Positions 31,481-40,597 of a stretch of DNA of 64,000 nucleotides are shown piece after piece (positions within the stretch are counted from its first letter, which is position 1; the number at the start of each line of letters is the position of its first letter). The notes under the pieces were generated by a model. That model had not been told where the DNA came from and made no database searches. It was given only the letters and a program-made list of their open reading frames with translations. Made by a program: the position numbers and the translations under genes. Source of the stretch: CALZIK01 sp945787635 (GTDB lineage Bacteria > Acidobacteriota > Thermoanaerobaculia > Multivoradales > JAHEKO01); NCBI GenBank assembly GCA_947259725.1, contig CAMYNM010000002.1, positions 62,001 through 126,000 of the forward strand. The letters run 5' to 3'.

Positions 31481-33268
31481 TCAGAGCCTCTCGAGCTCGT
31501 CCACCAGGCCCTCGACGACGTCGAACCCGCCCTGCCAGAAACCGGGGTCGCCCATGTCGACGCCGGCCTCCGCGAGAATCTTCTCCGGCCGCGCCGCTCC
31601 GCCCCGAGCCAGCAGCCGAAGATAGCCGGGTACGAACGCGGGCCCTTCGTCGCCGTAGCGTCGATAGAGGGCCAGCACGAGAAGCTGACCGAAGCTGTAG
31701 GCATAGCAGTAGAAGGGGGTGTGGAAGATGTGCGGAATCGAGATCCATTCCCGGGCGAACTCCTCCGGCACATCGACAGCGTCGCCGAACTGCTCGGCGA
31801 GGAGGTCGCCATAGAGTCGGTCGAGATCGTCGGGCGTCTTGCCGTCGAGAATCACCTGGTGCGCGCGCTCCTCGAACCGCACGAAGTAGGCCTGCCTCAT
31901 GACCGTGGCATAGATGTCGTCGAGCGACGACGCCAGCAGATCGCGTTTGACCGCCGGTTCGCCGTCGGCCAGCATCCGGTCCACCAGCAGTCGCTCCGCG
32001 AACACCGACGCGGTTTCGGCGAGCGGCAGGGAAGCGTGCTGCGTCAGGATCGAGTGGTCCGCGGCCAGCAGCGAGTGGATCGCGTGGCCGAGCTCGTGCG
32101 CTATCGTGGCGACGTCGCGCGCCTTGCCGGTGTAGTTGAGAAGCACCCATGGAGTCTGCGAGGGCAGGACCGTCGCGCAGAAGGCCCCACCCTTCTTGCC
32201 CCTGCGGGTCTCCGAGTCGATATGGTCGTCCTCGAAGACCTTTCTCGCCAGCTCACCGACCCTGGGCTCGAACCGGTCGAAAGTCTCGAGCACCATGCGA
32301 GCCGCGTCCGGGTACTCGATGCGCCGGTCGCTTCCTCCGATGGGCGCATAGAGATCGAAACGGCGGAGCTTCTCGACGCCGAGCTGCGCCGCCTTCCACT
32401 TGAAATAGCGCTGAAACACGGCGGCATTCCGGCCACAGACCTCGAGCAAGGTCTCGACCGCGGTGTCCGGGATGTCGTTGGCGACATTCCTGGCCGCGAT
32501 GGGAGATGAAAAGCCTCGCAGCCCGACGTTCTCCGAGTGCCAGTCGAGAACGCGATTGACGTAGATCTGGCCGAGGATCCTGGCCTCAGCGCCGAACACC
32601 CGAAACGCCTCCAGATACGCGGCTTCCCTGAGCTCAGGGTTCGGCGAGTAGATGTTGGCCATCAGCCCGTCCCGGGTCAGGGTCTGCCTTTCCCCGTCAA
32701 TCTCGAGAGTGAACTCGAGTCGATTGGTCAGCATCGAGTAGAGCGTCAATACCGCCGAGATGCCGTTGGTGTCCTTCAGGTTGACAATCTGCTCAGCGCG
32801 CTCTTCGAGAGTGAACGGCTTCATCCGACGCAGATCGGCCAGGAAATGAGCAAAATCGGGCTCGTCGCTCGCAATGGGCGCCAGTGCCGCCGCGGTCTCG
32901 TCGTCGAGATCCTTCCACCAGAGCGTGAAAAAGAGGATGCGATTGTGCAGCTCGGTCAGTACACGATCGAGCTGGTTTCGGTAGGCCAGCGCGGCTTCGG
33001 ACTGGGTGTCCTCGGAGAACCAGAGCGAACCGTAGGCGGAAAGGACGTGCGATCGCTCGGTTACCGTTTCGTAAAGCCGGAGAAGCTCGAGGAGGCGTCC
33101 TCGAGAGAGCTTCGGGCCGAGCTCGGCGCGGGCGGCTTCGAGCTCGGCGACGCACTTCTCGAGCTCAGCCAGTCGCGTGCTGACCCTGCTCTGCGAAGCG
33201 TCGTCGAGAAGTTCGGTCAGTGACCACGTGGTGGGCTCGTAGATTGACGTAGTCCCGGTTTCAGTCAT
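31481..33268 (-). CDS. M3-family oligoendopeptidase (PepF-like)
   Basis: The 595-residue protein carries the M3 zinc motif HELGHAIHSLL (about residues 395-405) followed by ETASVFAE, which supplies the third ligand. The helical N-terminal lobe (about 1-200) and the FHTPFYCYAYSFGQLL segment near the end are as in oligoendopeptidase F. It has no signal peptide, so it acts in the cytoplasm on short peptides. Start ATG 33268 follows GGAG; it overlaps the end of the glycosyltransferase gene upstream by eight bases, so the two share a transcript. Confidence 0.92.
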   Translation of the reverse strand: MTETGTTSIYEPTTWSLTELLDDASQSRVSTRLAELEKCVAELEAARAELGPKLSRGRLLELLRLYETVTERSHVLSAYGSLWFSEDTQSEAALAYRNQLDRVLTELHNRILFFTLWWKDLDDETAAALAPIASDEPDFAHFLADLRRMKPFTLEERAEQIVNLKDTNGISAVLTLYSMLTNRLEFTLEIDGERQTLTRDGLMANIYSPNPELREAAYLEAFRVFGAEARILGQIYVNRVLDWHSENVGLRGFSSPIAARNVANDIPDTAVETLLEVCGRNAAVFQRYFKWKAAQLGVEKLRRFDLYAPIGGSDRRIEYPDAARMVLETFDRFEPRVGELARKVFEDDHIDSETRRGKKGGAFCATVLPSQTPWVLLNYTGKARDVATIAHELGHAIHSLLAADHSILTQHASLPLAETASVFAERLLVDRMLADGEPAVKRDLLASSLDDIYATVMRQAYFVRFEERAHQVILDGKTPDDLDRLYGDLLAEQFGDAVDVPEEFAREWISIPHIFHTPFYCYAYSFGQLLVLALYRRYGDEGPAFVPGYLRLLARGGAARPEKILAEAGVDMGDPGFWQGGFDVVEGLVDELERL

Positions 33269-35330
33269 TGGGACTCCGCTCCTGCTCGGTACTTGCGGAC
33301 CGGGCCGTCGGCTCTTGATACCAACGACGCCCACGAGGTTTGGCCGCCCAGCGAACCGCTTCGAGGGAGGAGAGTCCGCTCACGATCTGGCTCCCCTTCT
33401 CGCACCGCAACTGGACCGGGGCCCGATGCTTGTGGTGTTTGAACCGCTCGGTCATCCAGCGCTCCTCGACCTCTTCGACTTGATACCAGAGAATCTTGAC
33501 CGGTTCACCGGCGACGGTCAGTTCACACAGCTGATCGATCCGCGAGGGCGGCGTCAGGCCCTCGAACGCGAGGTCGAGCGAGATCGTCCGATTGAGTCCG
33601 AGCTTGGCCGGGAGTCTGCCGACGAAACGGGTTTCGGACCGGCGGCCGCTAGTCGCCCGCTCGACCGGAAGAGGCGGGCCGATCAAGTGCCAAAGATGGG
33701 TCAGGAGCACTTGGGGCGAGCCACGCACCCTGAACCGCTTGGGTCGGATGAAGGTCACCTGGGAAGGGTCGAGACGCTCGATTCGGGCGCGGTAGAAGTC
33801 GGCCTGCGGACCCAGCAGTCGCTGCTCCCCGAAAACCTCGTAGTCGGCTCGATCGAGGGCCGCAACTTCGACATCGCTGAGAGCGGGTTCCTCCCGCGTG
33901 GCGACGATCGTCCGGGACCGTGGACCCCGCGCGCGCTGCAACCGAACGGCCTCCTCGCCGGGTTCAAAAATCGCCACCCGGTGGTTGAAGAAAGGAGCCG
34001 TCGAGCCAATCAGCGAGACCGCCGCGCCCGTCGTGGTCACCGGAACGCCGCCCCAGTAGACATAGGTCCAGCCCTGCTGGCCCGCGAGCATGATGAGCCC
34101 GATAGCTGCGGGAACTGCGAGCCAACGTCGTGGACGGGCCGGAAGACGGCCCGCCGTCCAGAGCCAGACCCGGCTCAGAATCCAGCCGGCCGCAATCGAC
34201 GTGAAGGGCAGTAACGGCAGAAGGTAGTTCCCCTTGGGAAGGTCGCTCAGGATTGCGACCACCGGCGGATAAAAGAGTGGCAGGCTCAAAAACATCGCCA
34301 GGCGAGTACGTTGCGCACGGTCCCGCCGCCGAAGATAAAGCTGCACTGCCAAGCCGGCCAGGCCTGCGAGAGCGACAACTCCCAGCACCGGACCGTAGAA
34401 GCTCCCGTCGCCGGTCGCGCGCAGAGCCCACACGAGCATCTCGGAGAAGCTCTTCTGGGTTGGCAGGTTGGTCAAGAACTCGTGTTCGCTGCGCGCGTAG
34501 CGCAGATAATAGAGTGGATACCCGTTGACTACGCTGAAGACCAGGGCCGCCGCGACCCCAGCCAACCCCAGTCGCAACCAGCGCGTTCGCTGGAGCGGCT
34601 CGAGTAGCGAAAGGGTGACGAGAGGGATGGAGGCGAACGCTCCCGGCGTCTTGGCGGAGGCTGCGAGCCCGACGCCGGCGCCGCAAAGCAGGTAGGTTCG
34701 CAGCGTCCCCTTCTCGATCACGGTCAGGCTCCAATAGAAAGTGAGCGACATCAGGAGAAGCAGGAGCGGGTCTGGCTTGAACACCGCGGCAGCGCGGATG
34801 TGCCACGGCGCCATCGAATGCAGCAACGCCGCCATGACGCCGATGCTCGGCGTGAACATGCGACGGCCGATAAGAAATGTGACGACCAGGCAGCCCGCGC
34901 CGAAAAGAGTGTTCAACCAGCGACAGATCAGATAGGCCGTGGGACTGAAGCCCCCACGGGGATTGAAAACCGCTAGCGTCTCACTACCGGTGGCGTCGCT
35001 CAGCGCCTGACTGAGCGCGAGGAGGGCGGTCTGCGGCAGGTAGGAAAGGCGTGGATACCAGCCGTTGACGGGCCGCAAACCCTGGCCCCGCAGCACCGGA
35101 GCAACGTTCTCGAAGACGTAGCGCTCGTCCCAGTTCTGTCCCGCGTGAAGCCCGGCGGTCGCAAACCAGCCCGCTCCGAGTAATCCCCAAAGCACGATCA
35201 CACCCAAAAGAATCCAGGTCCACCGGTTGGATAGCTCTTCCGCCGGTCTCGGGGGGCCGTTTTGGAGGGCAGAGTTTTGCGGTTGATGCGACGAGGTGCT
35301 CGGCACTGGGTCGGTTAGACTACCGCACAT
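33261..35330 (-). CDS. GT39/ArnT-like membrane glycosyltransferase
   Basis: The protein of about 689 residues has some ten to twelve membrane helices. A first loop GQNWDERYVFENVAPVLRGQ holds the acidic pair expected of GT-C enzymes of the PMT/ArnT type. Next come LICRWLNTLFGAGCLVVTFLIGRRMF-type helices, split here as LICRWLNTLFGAG and LVVTFLIGRRMF, and a soluble C-terminal domain. Such enzymes transfer sugars from polyprenyl phosphate to lipid or protein on the periplasmic face. The nearby ArnC-like GT2 gene would make the polyprenyl donor. The start is uncertain: ATG 35330 overlaps the start of the divergent GT2 gene, while GTG 35306 would not. It lies upstream of the M3 peptidase. Confidence 0.82.
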   Translation of the reverse strand: MCGSLTDPVPSTSSHQPQNSALQNGPPRPAEELSNRWTWILLGVIVLWGLLGAGWFATAGLHAGQNWDERYVFENVAPVLRGQGLRPVNGWYPRLSYLPQTALLALSQALSDATGSETLAVFNPRGGFSPTAYLICRWLNTLFGAGCLVVTFLIGRRMFTPSIGVMAALLHSMAPWHIRAAAVFKPDPLLLLLMSLTFYWSLTVIEKGTLRTYLLCGAGVGLAASAKTPGAFASIPLVTLSLLEPLQRTRWLRLGLAGVAAALVFSVVNGYPLYYLRYARSEHEFLTNLPTQKSFSEMLVWALRATGDGSFYGPVLGVVALAGLAGLAVQLYLRRRDRAQRTRLAMFLSLPLFYPPVVAILSDLPKGNYLLPLLPFTSIAAGWILSRVWLWTAGRLPARPRRWLAVPAAIGLIMLAGQQGWTYVYWGGVPVTTTGAAVSLIGSTAPFFNHRVAIFEPGEEAVRLQRARGPRSRTIVATREEPALSDVEVAALDRADYEVFGEQRLLGPQADFYRARIERLDPSQVTFIRPKRFRVRGSPQVLLTHLWHLIGPPLPVERATSGRRSETRFVGRLPAKLGLNRTISLDLAFEGLTPPSRIDQLCELTVAGEPVKILWYQVEEVEERWMTERFKHHKHRAPVQLRCEKGSQIVSGLSSLEAVRWAAKPRGRRWYQEPTARSASTEQERSPND

Positions 35331-36285
35331 GACGGGATCCGAAGGAGGGCGCCGGCTCTCGATTGTCATCCCCGTCTACAACGGAGCGGCCACCATCGGC
35401 AGTCTGGTCGAGACGCTCCTCGCGGTCCTCGCGGGAGAGAGTCTCGAAATCGTTCTGGTCAACGACTGTAGTCCGGACGAGAGCGACCGGGTCTGCCGGG
35501 AGCTTCACGACAGATTCCCGGAATCGGTGTCCTATCTGCGGCTTTCCCGGAACTTCGGCGAGCACAACGCGGTCATGGCCGGCCTCAATCACACCACCGG
35601 CGACCACGTGGTCATTCTGGACGACGACTTCCAAAACCCGCCGGAAGAAGTCCTGCGGCTGGTGGAAGAGGCGCGGCAGGGAGACTACGACGTGGTCTAC
35701 AGCCGCTACGATGCCAAGCGACACTCGCTGGTCAGGAACCTCGGCAGCCGGTTCCACAACTGGCTCGCCAGCCAATTGTTGGACAAGCCCCGGGATCTCT
35801 ATCTCTCCAGCTTCAAGTGTCTCAATCGCTTCGCGGTGGACGAAATCACCGGCTACTCGGGCCCGTTTCCGTATGTCGATGGTCTCGTGCTCCGGTCGAC
35901 GCGCAACATCGGTGTGTTGACGGTACGACATGACGCACGCCGCCAGGGCAGGTCCGGCTATACCCCGCGCAAACTGATCCGGCTGTGGCTCAACATGCTG
36001 TTGAACTTCTCGGTCATGCCGTTGCGTCTGAGCTCATTCGTCGGCCTGGTGATGGTCGTGTTGGGCATGATCCTGGCCATCGCAGTCATTCTCGAAAAGT
36101 GGCTCCATCCGGAAACGCCCCTGGGCTGGTCGTCGCTCATCGTCACCGTGGTGACGTTCTCGGGGATGCAGCTCGTGGTTCTCGGCCTGGTCGGTGAGTA
36201 CGTCGGGCACCTGTTCTTGGGCGCCAATGGAACTCCTCAGTTCGTCATCAGGGAAGCGCATCTTCGAACCGCCTCGGCCGACTGA
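35329..36285 (+). CDS. GT2 polyprenyl-phosphate glycosyltransferase (ArnC/DPM1-like)
   Basis: The 318-residue protein has a GT2 catalytic domain beginning LSIVIPVYNGA. It has a nucleotide-sugar DDD-type motif VILDDDFQNPPEE and a GRSGYTPRKLIRLW segment before two C-terminal membrane helices (about 235-260 and 270-295). This is the ArnC/GtrB plan: transfer of a sugar from UDP or dTDP to undecaprenyl phosphate. It opens a rightward group with a methyltransferase, a sugar aminotransferase and a second methyltransferase. ATG 35329 has no clear ribosome site, and a GTG at 35296 is an alternative. Confidence 0.85.
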   Translation: MTGSEGGRRLSIVIPVYNGAATIGSLVETLLAVLAGESLEIVLVNDCSPDESDRVCRELHDRFPESVSYLRLSRNFGEHNAVMAGLNHTTGDHVVILDDDFQNPPEEVLRLVEEARQGDYDVVYSRYDAKRHSLVRNLGSRFHNWLASQLLDKPRDLYLSSFKCLNRFAVDEITGYSGPFPYVDGLVLRSTRNIGVLTVRHDARRQGRSGYTPRKLIRLWLNMLLNFSVMPLRLSSFVGLVMVVLGMILAIAVILEKWLHPETPLGWSSLIVTVVTFSGMQLVVLGLVGEYVGHLFLGANGTPQFVIREAHLRTASAD

Positions 36286-36317
36286 AGCGGTACCGGAGAC
36301 TTTTTAACCGAAAGCCC

Positions 36318-36920
36318 GTGCTGGACGCTCTCCTCCACCGGTTGGCCGGCAGTCCAAGCGCGTTTCACATCCTGCGCAAGCTGCCCGAATGGAACTTCCG
36401 CCAGACGAAGAACAGGATTCGCGAGGTCTGTGCGCGGCTCGGCAATCCGAGCGTTCTAGACATCGGTTGCGGCACCGGCGAGTACGCGGGCCTGTTCGAC
36501 CCGTCGAGCTATCTCGGAACCGATATCAATGCCCGCTATCTGGACTTTGCCCGTCGCCGATCGCCGGTACACCGGTTCGAGGAGGCGGACATGACGCAGT
36601 GGTCGAGCCCGGCTCGATTCGACCTTGTCCTCGTCAACGGCGTGTTGCACCATCTCTCGGACGATCTAGCCGATGCCGTGCTGAGTGTCGCCGCGGAACA
36701 CCTCGTTTCCGAGGGGCGGCTGCTGGTTATCGAGGACGTCCGCGACGACGACGATCCGCTCCTCACCCGGATGCTCCACCGAATGGACGAGGGCCACTAC
36801 ATCCGTGATGTCACGGCATGGCGGAAGTTCTTTTCCGAGCGCATTGATTCCGAGCGAAGCGAGAGATATTTTTCGGGCATCTGCCCGTACTATCTGGTCG
36901 AAGGGCGACCCAAGAGATGA
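36318..36920 (+). CDS. SAM-dependent methyltransferase, class I
   Basis: The 200-residue protein has the Rossmann methyltransferase motif I VLDIGCGTGEYAG (about 50-62). A YLGTDIN acidic loop and the post-motif segment FDLVLVNGVLHHLSDD are also present. No export signal is seen. It lies between the ArnC-like transferase and the aminotransferase, so a sugar or lipid-linked intermediate is the likely target, either as O- or N-methylation. Start is GTG 36318, 32 bases after the preceding stop. Confidence 0.85.
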   Translation: MLDALLHRLAGSPSAFHILRKLPEWNFRQTKNRIREVCARLGNPSVLDIGCGTGEYAGLFDPSSYLGTDINARYLDFARRRSPVHRFEEADMTQWSSPARFDLVLVNGVLHHLSDDLADAVLSVAAEHLVSEGRLLVIEDVRDDDDPLLTRMLHRMDEGHYIRDVTAWRKFFSERIDSERSERYFSGICPYYLVEGRPKR

Positions 36921-36972
36921 GATCCGAAAAAAGAGAGGACCTCTCCGACGCCCGGCTCAACCGGGAGCACTA

Positions 36973-38097
36973 TTGGTAGCTGCGAGGCAGGTGCCGTTCA
37001 TCGATCTCGCGGCGCAATACCGGAGCCTCCAACCGCGGATGGACGAAGCGGTTCGCGAGGTTCTCGAAGGGGGCTGGTACATCCTGGGCGAGCGCGGCGA
37101 GCGTCTCGAAGGCGCCATCGCCGGAAGCTGTGGAGCTCTGCACGGAATCGGAGTCAACTCGGGCACCGATGCCCTCCAGCTGGCTCTGCTCGCGTGCGGG
37201 GTCGCCTGCGGAGACGTGGTAATCACGGTTCCAAACACCGCGGTGCCGACAGTCTGTGCGATCGCGGCCACCGGCGCCGAGGTCGCCTTTGTCGATATCG
37301 AACCGGAGACCTTCACTCTCGATCCACGCTGCCTGGCGGACTATCTGGAGCGAGCCGAGCGGCCGGAACGGGTCAAGGCGGTGGTGCCGGTTCACCTTTA
37401 CGGCCAAGCGGCCGCAATGGAGCCGATCCTCCAGTTAGCTGGCACCCACGGTTTGCGCGTGGTGGAGGACGTCGCGCAAGCACAGGGAGCCGCCTACCGT
37501 GGACAGCCGGTGGGCTCATTCGGTGACACCGGATGCTTGAGCTTCTACCCGACCAAGACCTTGGGTGCCTACGGCGACGGCGGCATGGTGGTCACCTCTG
37601 ACGGCCAGATCGCGGAAACCCTCCGCCGCCTGCGCAACTACGGTGAGGCGGAGAAGAACCGCAACGTCATGCTCGGGTTCAACAGCCGCCTCGATGAGCT
37701 GCAGGCCGCGATCCTGTCGGTCAAGCTCGACCACCTCGAGAGCTGGAACAATCGTCGCCGCGAGCTCGCTCTCCTCTACGACCGACTACTCGCCGACAGC
37801 TCCGTCGAGACGCCCCGCGAGGCGGACGGCAACCGCCACGTCTACCATCTCTACGTCGTGCGCTCGTCACGCCGCGACGACCTGCGACGTCATCTGAGCC
37901 ACGCGGGCATTCAAACCGCGGTCCATTACCCGACGCCCATCCACCATCAAGAGGCCTACAAGAGTCTCGGTTACCCGAGAGACGCCTTTCCGGAATCGGT
38001 CCGCGCTACCCGCGAAGTCCTGTCTCTTCCGCTCTATCCCGAGCTTTCCGAGGACGCCGTTCACTACGTCTGCGAGACGCTTCGTAACTTCCGCTAA
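36973..38097 (+). CDS. DegT/DnrJ/EryC1/StrS-family sugar aminotransferase
   Basis: The 374-residue PLP enzyme opens VPFIDLAAQYRSLQPRMDEA. The cofactor lysine is in SFYPTKTLGAYGDGG (about residue 195), and VNSGTDALQLAL and VVPVHLYGQ are also family marks. Its relatives install amino groups on keto-sugar nucleotides (QdtB/FdtB, DesV, ArnB). Combined with the ArnC-like and ArnT-like genes it points to an amino sugar moved onto an envelope acceptor. The start TTG 36973 sits five bases after CCGGGAG; GTG 36991 is an alternative with poorer spacing. Confidence 0.88.
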   Translation: MVAARQVPFIDLAAQYRSLQPRMDEAVREVLEGGWYILGERGERLEGAIAGSCGALHGIGVNSGTDALQLALLACGVACGDVVITVPNTAVPTVCAIAATGAEVAFVDIEPETFTLDPRCLADYLERAERPERVKAVVPVHLYGQAAAMEPILQLAGTHGLRVVEDVAQAQGAAYRGQPVGSFGDTGCLSFYPTKTLGAYGDGGMVVTSDGQIAETLRRLRNYGEAEKNRNVMLGFNSRLDELQAAILSVKLDHLESWNNRRRELALLYDRLLADSSVETPREADGNRHVYHLYVVRSSRRDDLRRHLSHAGIQTAVHYPTPIHHQEAYKSLGYPRDAFPESVRATREVLSLPLYPELSEDAVHYVCETLRNFR

Positions 38098-38105
38098 CCC
38101 GAGCC

Positions 38106-38840
38106 GTGGATTCCAGCGAGTACTCCAACATCGCGCGCCTGGAGGACGGGCACTGGTGGTACGTCGGCTTGCGAGAGCTGGTCGGCGCGCATGTCGAAGA
38201 GGTCGCGAAAGGACGACAACTGAGCATTCTCGACGCCGGCTGCGGGACCGGGCGCACGCTGGCAGACCATATCGAGCATCGCATCGTCGGCCTCGATCAC
38301 GCGAGTGAAGCTCTCCTCTTCGCCCGAAGCAGGAATCGAGCGGTCCTGCGAGCGGGCGTGTGTGAGATGCCGTTTCCCGACTTCAGCTTCGACCTCGTGG
38401 TCTCGCTGGACGTGCTCTACCATCTGGACGTCCATGACGATTCGCTGGCACTGAGAGAAATGCACCGTGTGATTCGGCTGGGTGGGGTGCTTCTGCTTCA
38501 GCTGCCCGCCTTCGAGAGCCTGCGCGGCGGTCACGACCAGACAGTGCACACCCGTCATCGGTATCGTCGCGCGGAGGTCGAGGCCAAGCTCCTCGATGCG
38601 GGCTTCGAGATTCGCACTCTCTCCTATCGGAATTTCGTTCTCTTTCCGGTGGCCGCCGCGATGCGCCTGGCCGGGCGGCTGGTGCGAAGTCCCTCGAAAG
38701 GCGCGAGCGACGTGCGTGGTCTACCCGCAACGACAAACCGCTGGCTCACCGGCTTTCTGCGCTGGGAGAACCGGCGACTTTTACGCCAGCGCTCGCTTCC
38801 CTGGGGGCTCTCGATCTTCGCGGTGGCGGCCCGCGTCTAG
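38106..38840 (+). CDS. SAM-dependent methyltransferase (type 11)
   Basis: The 244-residue protein begins DSSEYSNIARLEDGHWWY, a start common in methyltransferases of glycan gene clusters. Motif I is ILDAGCGTGRTLADH, and MPFPDFSFDLVVSLDVLYHL is the type 11 signature. The last 60 residues are basic and partly hydrophobic, so it may sit at the membrane. GTG start, eight bases after the aminotransferase stop. It is convergent with the suf operon, nine bases apart. Its target is probably the amino sugar or its lipid carrier. Confidence 0.85.
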   Translation: MDSSEYSNIARLEDGHWWYVGLRELVGAHVEEVAKGRQLSILDAGCGTGRTLADHIEHRIVGLDHASEALLFARSRNRAVLRAGVCEMPFPDFSFDLVVSLDVLYHLDVHDDSLALREMHRVIRLGGVLLLQLPAFESLRGGHDQTVHTRHRYRRAEVEAKLLDAGFEIRTLSYRNFVLFPVAAAMRLAGRLVRSPSKGASDVRGLPATTNRWLTGFLRWENRRLLRQRSLPWGLSIFAVAARV

Positions 38841-38849
38841 GGCTTCGCC

Positions 38850-39326
38850 CTACTCGGTCGTCGCCGGCTCTTCGCCGCCCGCCAGGGCGGCCTGAAGAGT
38901 GTGCCAGGCCAGCGTCGCGCACTTCACCCGCACGGGAAACTCGCGTACGCCCTCGAACACCGCGAGCTTGCCGAGCTCGGCTCCGGCTTTGCCCCTGACG
39001 CTGGGGTCCCCGGTCAAAAGCTCGTGAAAGCCACGGTAAAGCTTTTCGGACTCCGCGAGCGGCTTGCCCTTGACGGCCTCGGTCATGAGCGAGGCTGAGG
39101 CCTTCGAGATCGCGCAGCCCGAGCCCTCGAACCTGATGTCCCGAATCGTCTCGCCGTCCGTGTCCACGTAGAGCGTCAAGCGGTCGCCGCAGAGGGGATT
39201 GTGGCCATCCGCATGGAGGACGCGCCCGCCCTCTCGCGGCCCGTTCCCTTCCAACCTCCCGAAATTCCTGGGCTTCTTGTTGTGATCCAGGATGACCTCC
39301 TGATAGAGGTCCTGAAGCTCGGACAT
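38850..39326 (-). CDS. sufU: SufU, Fe-S cluster assembly/sulfur-transfer protein
   Basis: The 158-residue protein belongs to the SufU branch of the NifU/IscU family. It has the three conserved cysteines in NPLCGDRLTLY, EGSGCAISKAS and RVKCATLAWHTL, and the SufU-type insertion between the second and third. SufU binds zinc and accepts sulfur from the SufS cysteine in the cytoplasm. ATG 39326 shares one base with the sufS stop (TGATG). It is the last gene of the suf operon. Confidence 0.95.
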   Translation of the reverse strand: MSELQDLYQEVILDHNKKPRNFGRLEGNGPREGGRVLHADGHNPLCGDRLTLYVDTDGETIRDIRFEGSGCAISKASASLMTEAVKGKPLAESEKLYRGFHELLTGDPSVRGKAGAELGKLAVFEGVREFPVRVKCATLAWHTLQAALAGGEEPATTE

Positions 39327-40576
39327 CAGCCGAAGACCTCGCGCACCTTGCCGAGCGCCTCGACCAGGCGGTCGATGTCGCTCCGAGTGTTGTAGAGGGC
39401 CAGAGACGCCCGGGCTGTCGCAGGAACCCCGTAGCGGTCCATCACCGGCTGGGCGCAGTGATGACCGGTGCGAATGGCGACTCCCTCGCGATCGAGGATG
39501 GTTCCGATGTCGTGCGGATGGACGCCGTCGAGAACGAAGGAGAGCACGCTCGCCTTGTGACGCGCTGTACCGATCAGGCGCAATCCGGAGACCGATTCGA
39601 GCGCTTCGGTTCCGTAGGCCAGAAGTTCCCGCTCGTAGGCCTCGACCCGGTGCATTCCGAGGGCCTCGAGGTAGTCGACGGTGGCGCCCAGGGCGATTGC
39701 CCCGACGATATTGGGCGTACCCGCCTCAAACTTCGCCGGCGACGGCGCGAACTCGCTCTTCTCGAACGTCACCGTGCGAATCATCTCGCCACCGCCTTGA
39801 TAGGGCGGCATCGCGTCGAGCAGCTCTTTGCGGCCGTAAAGGGCGCCGATTCCGGACGGCCCGAAGGCCTTGTGGCCCGACATGGTGTAGAAGTCGCAGC
39901 CGAGGGCCGCCACAGCGAGCGGCATGTGGGGCGCCGCTTGGGCGCCGTCCAGAAGCACGGGAATACCGCGAGCGTGCGCCAGCTCGACGATCCGTTCGAC
40001 CGGATTGACGGTTCCCAGAGCATTCGAGACGTGGACCGTCGCGACCAATTTGGTCCGTTCCGACAGGAGTGCCTCCATCTCCTCCAGGATGACGTCGCCG
40101 CGATCATCGATCGGCGCGACCTTGAGCTTAGCGCCTTTCTCTTCGCACAAAAGCTGCCAGGGAACGATGTTGGAATGGTGCTCCATCGTGGTGACGAGCA
40201 CTTCGTCGCCCTCGCCGACGTGGCGCCGGCCGTAGCTCGAGGCCACCAGATTGATGGCCTCGGTGGTACCCCGCACGAACACGATCTCGTTGGGGTCCGC
40301 GGCGCCCAAGAAACCCGCGACCTTGCGCCGTGCCTCTTCGTAGGCAACGGTCGCCTTTGCCGAAAGATAGTGGACGCCCCGATGAACGTTGGCGTAGCTC
40401 TCCCGGTAGCAGCGCGCCTCGGCCTTGATCATGACCTCCGGCTTTTGCGCCGAAGCCGCGCTGTCGAGATAGACCAGCGGCTTGCCGTAGGGCTCGAGCC
40501 GCAGCGCGGGGAAATCCCTGCGGACGGAGTCGACGTCGAAACCCGACTTGACTGTCTTCTGTTGGGCTAGAACCAT
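39326..40576 (-). CDS. sufS: SufS cysteine desulfurase
   Basis: This is a 416-residue class V aminotransferase-fold enzyme. The PLP lysine is in TMSGHKAFGPSGIG, and the catalytic cysteine is in RTGHHCAQPVMDR near residue 365 in the short SufS-type loop. It removes sulfur from L-cysteine and passes it to SufU. I use ATG 40576; a TTG six codons earlier (40594), three bases after the sufD stop, is equally possible since neither has a good ribosome site. Confidence 0.95.
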   Translation of the reverse strand: MVLAQQKTVKSGFDVDSVRRDFPALRLEPYGKPLVYLDSAASAQKPEVMIKAEARCYRESYANVHRGVHYLSAKATVAYEEARRKVAGFLGAADPNEIVFVRGTTEAINLVASSYGRRHVGEGDEVLVTTMEHHSNIVPWQLLCEEKGAKLKVAPIDDRGDVILEEMEALLSERTKLVATVHVSNALGTVNPVERIVELAHARGIPVLLDGAQAAPHMPLAVAALGCDFYTMSGHKAFGPSGIGALYGRKELLDAMPPYQGGGEMIRTVTFEKSEFAPSPAKFEAGTPNIVGAIALGATVDYLEALGMHRVEAYERELLAYGTEALESVSGLRLIGTARHKASVLSFVLDGVHPHDIGTILDREGVAIRTGHHCAQPVMDRYGVPATARASLALYNTRSDIDRLVEALGKVREVFG

Positions 40577-40597
40577 GGCGCTCGGAACAACCAACCT

